The notes beneath the pieces are model-generated. The model had not been told where the DNA came from, searched no databases, and saw only the letters and a list, made by a program, of their open reading frames with translations. Source: Alphaproteobacteria bacterium (lineage in GTDB: Bacteria > Pseudomonadota > Alphaproteobacteria > UBA8366). Taken from it: a stretch of 14,698 bases of DNA. Location: contig JASLSL010000299.1 of assembly GCA_030743445.1 (NCBI GenBank), positions 1 to 14,698 on the forward strand, given 5' to 3'. Positions 1 through 7,792 of the stretch are shown here, one piece after another. The number at the start of each line of letters is the position of its first letter. Position 1 is the first letter of the stretch. The position numbers were made by a program, and so were the translations under genes.

Positions 1-465
1 AAGCCCGGCTTCCTCGGCCGCCGTGGCGACCGCATGGCTCTCCATGTCGACGGCGATCGCCTGCGTCGCCTGAAAAAGCCGCGCCTTGTCGGCTGGTGCG
101 GCGATAACGTCGCCGGCGCCGGCAAGCGGTCCGGTGCGGACGGGGAGGGTATCGCCGAGGGCGGATCGGATCGCCTGACACCACGACGACGCGGTCACGA
201 ACCTGCGGCCATTCGGGTCGATGACCGCATCGGCAATGACCAGGTCGCCGACCGCCACTGTTGGATCGAGGCCGCCGGCGATGCCGAAACTGACGAGGCC
301 CACGACTTCCGATCTTGTGAGTTCCCTGGCGCCTTCGAGGGCGCGCTCGGCGCTCGCCCCGGCGCAATAGACGAGAGGCCGCTCGACGGCAGAATTTTCA
401 GTGGTGGCGGTGCCGAGGCACGCGGCCTCGGACAGCATTCCGGTGACGATCCCGAGGCGGCTCAC
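1..465 (-). CDS. hpnG: HpnG, hopanoid-associated nucleoside phosphorylase (3' end cut by window edge)
   Basis: Only the first 155 codons are present; the frame is open to base 1 and the rest lies outside the window. The family is the purine nucleoside phosphorylase / MTA-SAH nucleosidase fold, and HpnG is known to remove adenine from adenosylhopane on the way to ribosylhopane and bacteriohopanetetrol. Visible support is the phosphate/base-site stretch GLVSFGIAGGLDP (residues 56-68), the following VGDLVIAD, and the ribose-binding type motif DMESHAVA (140-147). I chose the GTG at 465 because it overlaps the shc stop codon as GTGA, a usual arrangement for translational coupling; the ATG two bases upstream is in the shc frame and meets that stop at once. 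It is the last gene of the block transcribed from hpnC, directly downstream of shc, as in many alphaproteobacterial hopanoid loci. HpnG proteins are usually a little over 200 residues, so roughly a quarter to a third is missing. Confidence 0.88.
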   Translation of the reverse strand, partial: MSRLGIVTGMLSEAACLGTATTENSAVERPLVYCAGASAERALEGARELTRSEVVGLVSFGIAGGLDPTVAVGDLVIADAVIDPNGRRFVTASSWCQAIRSALGDTLPVRTGPLAGAGDVIAAPADKARLFQATQAIAVDMESHAVATAAEEAGL

Positions 466-2423
466 ATGCCGTAGGGAACGGTCTTCGCGTTCCCCTTCGT
501 CAGGTTGCGGTAACGCGCCAAGGCCCAAAGCGGGAAGTAGGCGCTGTAGCCGTGATAACGCAGATAGAAAATCCGCGGGAAGCCGACGGCGGTGTACCAC
601 GGCTCTTCCCAGTTCGATCCTTCGCGCGGCGCATCGAGCAGGAACCGGATCCCGCGCTGGACCGCTTCGCCGGCGACTTCTCCGGCCGCCATCAGGCCGA
701 GCACCGCCCAGGCCGTCTGCGAGGCCGTGCTTGCCTTGACCTCGGCCCGGCGCTCGGTCCAATAGGTGGCGCCGTCCTCGCCCCAGCCGCCATCTCCGCG
801 CTGACGCAGCTTGAGCCAGTCGACCGCCTTTTGGATGTAGGGCTGGGACATGTCCTCGCCGGCCGCGTTCAAGGCGCAGAGCACCGACCAGGTGCCGTAA
901 ATGTAATTGGTTCCCCAGCGTCCGAACCACGACCCGTCCTCTTCCTGCTCGCGCTTGAGGAAATCGATGCCGTGGCGGATCGTCGCCTGTTCCGCCTCTG
1001 GCGAAACCTGCGCCAACATGCCGACGCAACGCGCAGTGACGTCCGCCGTCGGCGGGTCGAGCAACGCGCCGTGGTCGGCGAACGGAATGTGGTTCAAAAA
1101 CGAATAGGTATTGTCGGCGTCGAACGATCCCCAACCGCCGTTCTTCGATTGCATGCCGACGATCCACTCGTTAGCGCGCGCCAGATTTTCGGCATGGTGC
1201 GCGCCGTCCGCGCGGTCGAGCGCCAGCGCCACGACCGCGGTGTCGTCGACGTCGGGGTAGTAATCGTTGCGGTACTGGAAAGCCCAACCGCCGGGCCTGA
1301 GACCGGGGCGCCGGTCCGCCCAATCGCCGTCGACGTCGAGGATCTGCAGGTCCGCCATCCATTCCGAGGCCTTGCGGATGACCTCGCCGTCGCCTGGCTC
1401 GCCGGCTTCCATCATCGCGTGGGCGGCGAGCCCGGTGTCCCAAATCGGCGACATGCAGGGTTGGCAGTACCCCCTGTCGCCGTCGAAGACGAGATGCTTC
1501 CGGAGCGCCTGTTTGGCGGTTGCGAGTTCCGGATTGTCCTTATCGTAGCCGAGCGCGTCGAACGCCATGACCACATTGGCCATCGCCGGAAAGATGCTGC
1601 CGAGGCCGTCGTCTCCATTGAGCCGTGGCGTGATGTAATCGACGGCCGCCTGGATCGCGCGCTTTCGGGGGCCTTTCGGCAAATGTGGTTCGATCGGGCG
1701 CAGGACCTTGTCGATCCACAAGAACACTTTGCCCAAGAATTTTCCCGTCGACGTCTGCAGATAGTCGGTCTCGTCGTCGGGTGGGACGGTGAACAGTTCC
1801 TCGATCCCGACGTCGCGTGGGTTGCGGGCGCGCGGCTTCAGCGCCATCAGGATCAACAGCGGTGCGATCACCGTGCGCGACCAATAGGACACCTTCGAGC
1901 GATGGAAGGGAAACCAACTCGGCATGATCATCAACTCGACCGGCATGACCGGCGTCGCGCGCCAGGGCACCTGCCGGAACAAAGCCAGGGTGATACGCGT
2001 GAAGACGTTGCACTGCGCCGCCCCGCCGTGCTCGAAGATCGCGTCGCGGGCGCGCGCCATATGCGGCGCCTCGACGTCGTCGCCGGCCAGTTTCAGCGCG
2101 TAGTAGGCCTTGACGCTGGCGCTGATGTTGAAGTCGCCACCGTGGAACAGCGGCCAGCCGCCGTGCTCGCCCTGAATGTCGCGCAGGTAGGTCGCGAGCT
2201 TGGCCTCGACCTCGTCGTCGATCTCGTCGAGATAGTGATCGAGCATGATGTACTCGGCCGGGATGGTGGCGTCGGCCTCGAGCTCGAATAGCCAGTGCCC
2301 GTCCTTGGACTGCACCGCGGCGAGCTCGGCGCGGGCTTCCTCGATTGTTTGTTCGACGGCGTCAAGCATGGGCGCCCCGGCCTCTTTTTGAACGGCATTC
2401 AAGTCGTCTGCGACAGTCGTCAC
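462..2423 (-). CDS. shc: Squalene-hopene cyclase (HpnF)
   Basis: Cyclises squalene to hopene/hopanol, the committed step that makes the pentacyclic hopanoid skeleton; the family is monotopic on the inner membrane. The 653-residue length is normal. The catalytic acid motif DVDD is at residues 391-394, within YYPDVDDTAVVAL. Several QW repeats that brace the alpha-barrel are visible: DGHW (41-44), GGWPLFHGGDF (88-98), SKNGGWGSFDADN (426-438), DGSWFGRWG (496-504) and DGGWGEDG (544-551). A hydrophobic stretch around 176-196 fits the membrane-contacting part. The start used is GTG at 2423, with GAAGG about 12 bases upstream; an internal ATG (codon 19) is a weaker alternative. It lies 116 bp downstream of hpnE and overlaps hpnG by 4 bases. 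The upstream gap contains a possible promoter of its own. Identification is very secure. Confidence 0.97.
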   Translation of the reverse strand: MTTVADDLNAVQKEAGAPMLDAVEQTIEEARAELAAVQSKDGHWLFELEADATIPAEYIMLDHYLDEIDDEVEAKLATYLRDIQGEHGGWPLFHGGDFNISASVKAYYALKLAGDDVEAPHMARARDAIFEHGGAAQCNVFTRITLALFRQVPWRATPVMPVELMIMPSWFPFHRSKVSYWSRTVIAPLLILMALKPRARNPRDVGIEELFTVPPDDETDYLQTSTGKFLGKVFLWIDKVLRPIEPHLPKGPRKRAIQAAVDYITPRLNGDDGLGSIFPAMANVVMAFDALGYDKDNPELATAKQALRKHLVFDGDRGYCQPCMSPIWDTGLAAHAMMEAGEPGDGEVIRKASEWMADLQILDVDGDWADRRPGLRPGGWAFQYRNDYYPDVDDTAVVALALDRADGAHHAENLARANEWIVGMQSKNGGWGSFDADNTYSFLNHIPFADHGALLDPPTADVTARCVGMLAQVSPEAEQATIRHGIDFLKREQEEDGSWFGRWGTNYIYGTWSVLCALNAAGEDMSQPYIQKAVDWLKLRQRGDGGWGEDGATYWTERRAEVKASTASQTAWAVLGLMAAGEVAGEAVQRGIRFLLDAPREGSNWEEPWYTAVGFPRIFYLRYHGYSAYFPLWALARYRNLTKGNAKTVPYGM

Positions 2424-2477
2424 GGGCGATGCGGGCCTTCAGATTAAGTGTAATCGGAACGCGCCTCGCGCCGGGCT

Positions 2478-2506
2478 AAACTTGTCGAGCCCGCAACGCT
2501 TGTCAA
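2478..2506 (-). promoter_or_regulatory. Possible shc promoter within a stem-loop region
   Basis: In the 116-bp hpnE-shc gap the minus strand reads CTTGACA (-35 hexamer TTGACA at 2506-2501). Seventeen bases later there is only a poor -10 candidate, AAGTTT (2483-2478). The CTTGAC form matches the well-conserved alphaproteobacterial -35. Two short inverted repeats lie here: CGCTT/AAGCG (2497-2501 and 2505-2509), which covers the -35, and CGGGCT/AGCCCG (2472-2477 and 2488-2493). These could equally be RNA hairpins in an hpnE-shc transcript. The -10 is unconvincing, so confidence is low. Confidence 0.25.
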
Positions 2507-2539
2507 GCGCCTGAACGGTCCTGAATTCCTTCCCTCCCA

Positions 2540-3793
2540 TTACGTGGCCACGGCGCACGCTGCGGCCTCGCCCGAACGGATGGCGCCTTCGATTGTCGCC
2601 GGCAAGCCGGTGTTCGTCCAATCGCCCGCAAGGAAGAGATTGCCGAGCGGCGACCGTGGCCCGGGCCGGCGCATTTCCGCCGCCGGTGTCTGTGCAAAGG
2701 TCGCCCGCCGCTCCTTGACGACGCGGCAAGGCGGTATCGGCGATGCCGGCAAATCGAGGGCGACCGCGACATCGGCCCAGGTCAGCTCGGCGATCCGCTC
2801 GGTGCTTTCCTCGGCCAGCGCGTCGGCCGCGCTGACGGTAATCGAGACGATGTCGCCGCGCACGAACAGCCATTGCGCCACGCCTCCCACGAGGCCGAGG
2901 AAGGGCATGCCGCCGATCACCGCCGCCGGCGCACCTTCCAGCCGGAAGTGGGCGTTGACGATGGCGTGGCTTTCCAGCGGCGCCTCGATCCCGGGCAATA
3001 GGCTCGTCGCGGCCGCCGGCGGGACGGCGAGGATGATGGAATCGGTCGAATCGAGGGAGACGTCAACGTCCCCGAAGTCGAGCGCCGTGACGGCGTCGCC
3101 TTCCCGTTCGATCGCGCGAAGGCGGCGGTTGAAAGCGATCTTGGCGCCGTTCGCCTCGAGGTAGGTGAGCGCCGGCTCGATGAAGGTCTGCGACAGGCCC
3201 TCGCGGGCGATCAACGGCAGGCACGCCGTGGCGCCGCGGCCGAAGGTTTCGCGCACCACGCGCCACAGCAAAGTCGCGGCGCCGGTCTCCGCCGGCGTGT
3301 TCAACACGGCAACGGCCAGCGGTTCCCAGAAGCGGCGGAACAGCGGTCCTTCGCCGCCGACCGCCTCGACCACCGTGGCGTCGGCGTTCGCGGTCGCGAG
3401 ATTGAGCGCCGAGAAATGGTCGAAAACGCTGGTACCCGGTATCCGCCGGCCCGACAGCAGGATCCACCAGGGAATCGGTCCCGCATTCGGCTCCACCGTC
3501 CAGCGCGACCCGTCGGAAAGATCGACGAACGGGAAGGCCGCCCGGCTCGGGCCGGTAAGCTGATCCTCGGCGCCGATTCTGCGTAGATAGTCCATCATCG
3601 CGACATTACCGCTGAGCAGCAGGTGATTGCCGTTGTCGATGGTCCGGTCCAGCGTCTCGTCGAAGAACGAGCGGCACCGGCCGCCCGCATGTCCGGCGGA
3701 CTCGTGAATTGCCACACGGCGGCCCGCGGCCAGGAGCCATGTGGCGGCGGCAAGGCCGGCGATGCCGGCGCCGACGATGTGGACAGTCGACAT
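2540..3793 (-). CDS. hpnE: HpnE, FAD-dependent hydroxysqualene dehydroxylase
   Basis: Flavin-dependent amine-oxidase/desaturase family member that reduces hydroxysqualene to squalene, the last of the three HpnCDE steps that replace a classical squalene synthase. It has 417 residues, the usual size. An N-terminal Rossmann dinucleotide motif begins almost at the start (GAGIAG, residues 8-13; the acidic E31 that would bind the FAD ribose; GGRC at 37-40). The C-terminal FAD signature AGDWTNTGLPATIEGA lies at about 389-404. The ATG at 3793 was chosen because it puts the GxGxxG motif close to the N-terminus, has CTAGG just upstream, and leaves a 5-base gap after the hpnD stop. The same frame stays open for 28 more codons into hpnD, but that extension has no family character. 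Often annotated as squalene-associated FAD-dependent desaturase. Confidence 0.94.
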   Translation of the reverse strand: MSTVHIVGAGIAGLAAATWLLAAGRRVAIHESAGHAGGRCRSFFDETLDRTIDNGNHLLLSGNVAMMDYLRRIGAEDQLTGPSRAAFPFVDLSDGSRWTVEPNAGPIPWWILLSGRRIPGTSVFDHFSALNLATANADATVVEAVGGEGPLFRRFWEPLAVAVLNTPAETGAATLLWRVVRETFGRGATACLPLIAREGLSQTFIEPALTYLEANGAKIAFNRRLRAIEREGDAVTALDFGDVDVSLDSTDSIILAVPPAAATSLLPGIEAPLESHAIVNAHFRLEGAPAAVIGGMPFLGLVGGVAQWLFVRGDIVSITVSAADALAEESTERIAELTWADVAVALDLPASPIPPCRVVKERRATFAQTPAAEMRRPGPRSPLGNLFLAGDWTNTGLPATIEGAIRSGEAAACAVAT

Positions 3794-3798
3794 GACGC

Positions 3799-4680
3799 CT
3801 AGACTAGGCCGTGCCTGAGCGCGATCCAAATCTTGGTGGCGGTCGGAACGCTCACGCGTTCCTCCAGGCGCTGCCAACCGCGGCGCAGCAGGCCGTCGAG
3901 GACCCGCCCGTAGACATGCATCATTACCGTGGCAGGGCGCATCGCGCGGCGGTCGCAGCGGGCGATCGCGGAAGCCGAGTCTTCGAATCGCTGCCGCGCG
4001 ACCTCGGCTAGGTCGTTACACACGTCCGTTAACGCCGGGTCGGCCAGCACGGAATCGGGATCGCGCGTTACGATGCTGTGCTTCGCCAACAGGTCCGACG
4101 GCAGGTAGAGGCGGCCGCGGTCCGCATCCTCGCGCAAATCGCGCAGGATATTGGTGAGCTGAAGCGCGCGCCCGAGCGCCCAGGCGACCTCGTGGGCAGC
4201 CTCGCCGCTGTCGCCGAAAACACGGATCGACAACCGCCCGACGGCGCTCGCCACCCGGTCGCAGTAGAGGTCGAGCATCTCCATGGTCGGGCCATGGGTT
4301 GCCGACTCGTCGGCATCCATTTCCATGCCGTCGATCAGGGTGAGGAAGTCCTCCTGTCTGAGGTCGAATTCCCCAATCGCTCCCAACAGGGCGTGTGTCG
4401 TCGGCCGGCTCGGCGCGCCGGCGTAAAGCCGTTCGATTTCCTCGCGCCATTCGGCGAGGAGCCGGTTCTTTTCGTCGAGCGGTAAGGGGTCGTCGGCGAT
4501 GTCGTCGATTTCGCGGCAGTAGGCGTAAATCGCGTACATCGCCTCGCGCCGCGATCGTGGCAGGATGCGAATGCCGGCGAGGAAGGAACTGCCGGAGCGC
4601 TCGGCCACGGCGCGGACGTGCGCCCAAGCAGCATCGAGTTCTACTTCATCGATCGAATAAGCGCTGCCGCGCGAGCTCAC
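3799..4680 (-). CDS. hpnD: HpnD, presqualene diphosphate synthase
   Basis: Condenses two farnesyl diphosphates head-to-head to presqualene diphosphate; trans-isoprenyl diphosphate synthase (squalene/phytoene synthase) fold, with Mg2+-diphosphate bound by two aspartate-rich motifs. Both are present: REIDDIADD (residues 56-64, DDIAD core) and DLREDADRGRLYLP (181-194), preceded by LQLTNILR. The length of 293 residues is normal. Start is GTG at 4680, 18 bases downstream of the dxs stop, with only a weak GGA in front; no better start is visible near it. The gene is separated from its usual partner hpnC by dxs and the dioxygenase, but followed immediately by hpnE. Assignment as HpnD rather than HpnC rests on the adjacency to hpnE and on the more divergent second paralogue at 7793-8641 fitting HpnC. 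CrtB-type phytoene synthase is unlikely in this context. Confidence 0.93.
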   Translation of the reverse strand: MSSRGSAYSIDEVELDAAWAHVRAVAERSGSSFLAGIRILPRSRREAMYAIYAYCREIDDIADDPLPLDEKNRLLAEWREEIERLYAGAPSRPTTHALLGAIGEFDLRQEDFLTLIDGMEMDADESATHGPTMEMLDLYCDRVASAVGRLSIRVFGDSGEAAHEVAWALGRALQLTNILRDLREDADRGRLYLPSDLLAKHSIVTRDPDSVLADPALTDVCNDLAEVARQRFEDSASAIARCDRRAMRPATVMMHVYGRVLDGLLRRGWQRLEERVSVPTATKIWIALRHGLV

Positions 4681-4698
4681 GTGATGCGTCCGCGGCGT

Positions 4699-6630
4699 CT
4701 ACTCGGCGGCGCCGGCGCCGACGTCCGTGGCCTCCTCGCCGAGCGCCGTGAGGGCTTCGACGACGATTTGCGCGGCGTTGAGGCCTGCGTCCTCGTACAT
4801 GTTGTACGGGCTGTCCTGGTCCTGGAAGCGGTCCGGCAACATCATCGGCCGCACCTTCAGCCCGTCGGCCAACAGGTCGTGGCGCGCCAGATGATCCAGC
4901 ACCCGGGATGCAAACCCGCCGATCGCCCCTTCCTCGATCGTGAGCAGCACTTCGTGCTCCCGCGCCAGACGTTCCAGAAGGTCGGTGTCCAAGGGTTTGG
5001 CGAAGCGTGCGTCCGCCACCGTCGCGGGGTAGCCACGCGCCGCCAGCTCGTCCGCCGCCTTCAGGACCTCGGCGAGCCGTCCGCCGAAACTCAATATCGC
5101 GAGCTTGGTGCCTTCGCGCATGATCCGTCCACGGCCGATCTCCAGCACCTCGCCGCGTTCCGGCATTTCCACGCCGACCGCCTCGCCGCGCGGGTAGCGG
5201 AACGCGATCGGCCCGTCGCCATGGGCCACCGCCGTCGCCACCATGTGGCGCAGCTCCGCCTCGTCGGCGCATGCCATCACCACCATGCCCGGCAGGCAAC
5301 TGAGATAGGCGATATCGAACGCGCCGGCATGGGTTTGGCCATCGGCGCCGATCAGGCCGGCGCGGTCGATCGCGAATTTCACCGGCAGCTTCTGGATTGC
5401 CACATCGTGCACGATCTGGTCGTAGGCGCGTTGCAGGAATGTCGAGTAGATCGTGACGAACGGCTTCATTCCCTCGGCGGCCAGACCTGCCGCGAAGGTG
5501 ACGCCGTGTTGCTCGGCGATGCCGACGTCGAACATTCGATCCGGAAAGGCGGCGCCGAACAGGTCCATGCCGGTGCCGTCCGGCATTGCCCCGGTGATGC
5601 CGACGATCGTGTCGTCGCGCTCGGCCTCCTGGATCAGGCTCTCGGCGAAAACCTTGGTGTAGGAAGGCGCGTTCGACTTGCCCTTCTGCTGGGCGCCGGT
5701 GACGACGTCGAACTTCGAGACGCCGTGGTACTTGTCGTACGACTCCTCGGCCGGGCCGTAGCCCTTGCCCTTGACCGTGACGCAGTGCAGCAGAACCGGC
5801 CCCGGCACGTCCGAATCCCGCAAATTCTGCAGCACCGGCACCAAGTGGTCCATGTTGTGACCGTCGATCGGACCCATGTAATAGAACCCGAGTTCCTCGA
5901 ACAGCGTGCCGCCGGTCACCATGCCGCGGGCGTATTCCTCGGCCCGCTTGGCGGCGATTTCCACCGGGTGCGGCAGCTTCTCGACGATTTCCTTCCCGAA
6001 CTCGCGAATCTTACGGTAGTTCTTCGACGACAGCAGGCGCGTCAGGTAATTGTTCAGCGCGCCGACCGGCGGCGCGATCGACATCTCGTTGTCGTTCAAT
6101 ATGACGATCAATTTCGAATCGCCGGCACCGGCGTTGTTCATCGCCTCGTAGGCCATGCCGGCGGTCATCGCGCCGTCGCCGATTACCGCGATCACGTTGT
6201 TCGCCCCGCCCTTGAGGTCGCGGCCGATCGCGAAGCCAAGGCCCGCCGACATCGAGGTCGAGCTATGCGCCGCGCCGAACGGGTCGTATTCGCTTTCCGA
6301 GCGTTTGGTGAAGCCCGACAGGCCGCCGCCCTGGCGCAAGGTGCGAATTCGGTCGCGCCGGCCGGTCAGGATCTTGTGCGGATAGCACTGGTGGCCGACA
6401 TCCCAGATCAGAATGTCGTTCGGCGTGTCGAACACATAATGGATTGCCGTCGTCAGTTCGACGACGCCCAAACCCGCGCCGAGATGGCCGCCGGTCACCG
6501 AAACCGCGTCGATGACCTCGGTGCGCAGCTCGTCGGCGAGCTGGCGAAGCTGGTCTTCCTCCAGCTTACGCAGGTCGGACGGCAGGTTGATACCGTCGAG
6601 CAGCGGTGTCTTGCTTTCTTGTCCTGTCAC
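4699..6630 (-). CDS. dxs: 1-deoxy-D-xylulose-5-phosphate synthase
   Basis: Thiamine-diphosphate enzyme that joins pyruvate and glyceraldehyde 3-phosphate to DXP, the first and usually flux-controlling step of the MEP isoprenoid pathway; cytosolic homodimer. The ThDP/Mg motif runs from GDG (151-153) to NDN (179-181). The transketolase-type catalytic glutamate is in GIAEQH (370-375), and the pyrimidine-domain signature DRAGLIGADGQTHAG is at 422-436. With the GTG start at 6630 the protein has 643 residues, the family size, and begins just before the typical TPLLDxINxPxDLRKL. The open frame continues 55 codons further upstream, but that part is low-complexity and not Dxs-like. It sits inside the hopanoid cluster, 18 bases ahead of hpnD, and probably shares a transcript with hpnD and hpnE. 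A 300-bp gap with palindromes precedes it. Confidence 0.96.
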   Translation of the reverse strand: MTGQESKTPLLDGINLPSDLRKLEEDQLRQLADELRTEVIDAVSVTGGHLGAGLGVVELTTAIHYVFDTPNDILIWDVGHQCYPHKILTGRRDRIRTLRQGGGLSGFTKRSESEYDPFGAAHSSTSMSAGLGFAIGRDLKGGANNVIAVIGDGAMTAGMAYEAMNNAGAGDSKLIVILNDNEMSIAPPVGALNNYLTRLLSSKNYRKIREFGKEIVEKLPHPVEIAAKRAEEYARGMVTGGTLFEELGFYYMGPIDGHNMDHLVPVLQNLRDSDVPGPVLLHCVTVKGKGYGPAEESYDKYHGVSKFDVVTGAQQKGKSNAPSYTKVFAESLIQEAERDDTIVGITGAMPDGTGMDLFGAAFPDRMFDVGIAEQHGVTFAAGLAAEGMKPFVTIYSTFLQRAYDQIVHDVAIQKLPVKFAIDRAGLIGADGQTHAGAFDIAYLSCLPGMVVMACADEAELRHMVATAVAHGDGPIAFRYPRGEAVGVEMPERGEVLEIGRGRIMREGTKLAILSFGGRLAEVLKAADELAARGYPATVADARFAKPLDTDLLERLAREHEVLLTIEEGAIGGFASRVLDHLARHDLLADGLKVRPMMLPDRFQDQDSPYNMYEDAGLNAAQIVVEALTALGEEATDVGAGAAE

Positions 6631-6707
6631 GCCCCGTTCCCTATTCCACCAGGCAACCGGCCGGGAAGCCGCCGCGTCGCCGTACCGAACTTCCAGACGC
6701 GGAGTCC

Positions 6708-6726
6708 ATCGGCCTGTCCGGCCGAT
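6708..6726 (-). promoter_or_regulatory. Short hairpin in the dxs leader
   Basis: A 7-bp perfect inverted repeat, ATCGGCC / GGCCGAT, with a 5-base spacer lies about 80 bases upstream of the dxs GTG. If transcription starts near 6822 it would fold in the 5' untranslated RNA. The arms repeat the ATCGGCC core of the 18-bp palindrome at 6808-6825, so it could be a second binding site for the same factor. No riboswitch consensus was recognised, and no T-run follows it. Confidence 0.3.
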
Positions 6727-6807
6727 ACTCCCCATCGGTGGACCAAACCCGGACAATATCTGAAATCGCAGTCGTGCGGAATCACGAAATTGCAAAAAGC
6801 TCTTTAT

Positions 6808-6837
6808 CGGAATCGGCCGATTCCGGCAAGTATACTT
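6808..6837 (-). promoter_or_regulatory. Paired palindromes with -10-like hexamer upstream of dxs
   Basis: Two perfect palindromes lie 2 bases apart in the 300-bp gap between the dioxygenase and dxs. One is 18 bp (CGGAATCGGCCGATTCCG, 6808-6825) and the other 10 bp (AAGTATACTT, 6828-6837). On the minus strand the 10-bp one contains TATACT (6834-6829), a good -10 hexamer, which would put the transcription start near 6822, at the edge of the 18-bp palindrome. No strong -35 is visible. This is the layout of a repressor operator over a start site. A weak terminator after the dioxygenase is an alternative: the stem is followed on the minus strand by ATAAAGAGCTTTTT. The rest of this gap shows nothing coding. 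Confidence 0.4.
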
Positions 6838-6930
6838 CCCGATTTAAGCAAGAAAGTAGGTCCGATCCTTCCAGTTTCCACCATCTCCCGCGATGTATCG
6901 CCGTAGCCATTTCGGTTATTGGTACTGGCC

Positions 6931-7695
6931 CTAGACCCGGAATGCGTATTCCTTGTCGGGGTCGCGTTCGATGTCGGGGGGGTAGGATTTCCGCTTGTCG
7001 ATGTAGTACTGCTCGCGGAAATCGCCGTCCGACGCCCGGTTGTAGGTGACGTAGAGCACCCGCCGCTTGCGGTCCGACATGTTGGGGCCCGAGCTGTGCG
7101 GCGCATAGCAATCGAAGAACACCACGTCGCCGGGCTTGGTCGGGCAGGACACCAACTCGGCGTCGCCAAGGTCGTCCTCGGTCATCGGTTTCCATTCCTC
7201 GCCGATCAATCCCTTGTCGTGCAGGCCGGCGACGAGTTCGAGACAGCCGTTCGCCTCGGTCGCCTCGTCGATGCTGACCAACGCGGTGATGTAGAGATCG
7301 GTATAGGTGCCCCAACCCGCCTGCTGATCCTGGTGCAGCTTGAAACCGTCGCCGCCGGGCAGCTTGAAGTTGATCTTCTCCTTGTAGAGCACTGCGTCCT
7401 CGACCAACAGGTCCGAGACCGCGCCGCGCATCTTCTCGCCGTCGAACAGGCCGTGAAACCCGCCGTGGTAGGGGTAGAAGTTCTCGAGCCGGTTGAGGAT
7501 CCGGGCGCCGTCGCCCTTGAGGCTCTGCTCGAAGTACATCATGTGCCGGCCCGGGGTCTCGGGCCAGTTCTCGACCTCCTCGGTCCAGGCGGAAATGTCC
7601 TTCATCTCCTCGACCGAGAACATGCCACGGGCGACGAGGAATCCGTCGCGCTTGAAATCGGCGACCTGATCGGCGCTCAGCACGTTTACGATCAT
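6931..7695 (-). CDS. Phytanoyl-CoA dioxygenase (PhyH) family oxygenase, substrate unknown
   Basis: A 254-residue Fe(II)/2-oxoglutarate-dependent oxygenase of the PhyH family. The iron-binding facial triad is visible: HQD in GFKLHQDQQAGW (H121 and D123) and the distal histidine in FFDCYAPHSSGPN (H200). Basic residues at 209-212 are suitable for binding 2-oxoglutarate. The aspartate is present, so it should be a hydroxylase rather than a SyrB2-type halogenase. The ATG at 7695 begins at MIVNVLSADQVADFKRDGFL, the typical N-terminal helix of the family; the longer open frame runs back into hpnC and is not supported. It lies 97 bp downstream of hpnC and 300 bp upstream of dxs, on the same strand. 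Its position inside the hopanoid locus suggests a lipid or isoprenoid substrate, but PhyH proteins are numerous and diverse in alphaproteobacteria, so this is inference only. Confidence 0.85.
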   Translation of the reverse strand: MIVNVLSADQVADFKRDGFLVARGMFSVEEMKDISAWTEEVENWPETPGRHMMYFEQSLKGDGARILNRLENFYPYHGGFHGLFDGEKMRGAVSDLLVEDAVLYKEKINFKLPGGDGFKLHQDQQAGWGTYTDLYITALVSIDEATEANGCLELVAGLHDKGLIGEEWKPMTEDDLGDAELVSCPTKPGDVVFFDCYAPHSSGPNMSDRKRRVLYVTYNRASDGDFREQYYIDKRKSYPPDIERDPDKEYAFRV

Positions 7696-7792
7696 CGTAT
7701 GTGACTCTTTGGGCGGCGAAGCGAGTTTCTCGGGAACATGGCGCAGAGCCCCCGGCTTGGCAAGGGCCGAGAGGTCGCATCCGATTTTCGGC

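Noticed and set aside
34..474. Plus-strand frame at the left end
   Set aside because: Antisense to the partial hpnG, whose GLVSFGIAGGLDP and DMESHAVA motifs decide the coding strand.
552..2291. A 579-codon open frame on the plus strand
   Set aside because: Antisense shadow of shc, whose opposite strand has full family motifs.
3794..3877. 28-codon N-terminal extension of HpnE into hpnD
   Set aside because: It would place the FAD-binding motif unusually deep and has no family similarity; the ATG at 3793 has a suitable site and spacing.
6631..6795. 55-codon N-terminal extension of Dxs
   Set aside because: No Dxs-like sequence, and it covers the hairpin at 6708-6726; GTG at 6630 gives the normal protein length.
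4618..6906. A 762-codon open frame on the plus strand
   Set aside because: It lies antisense to dxs and its flanks; the translation is rich in Arg, His and Val with no domain, the usual mirror frame of a GC-rich gene.
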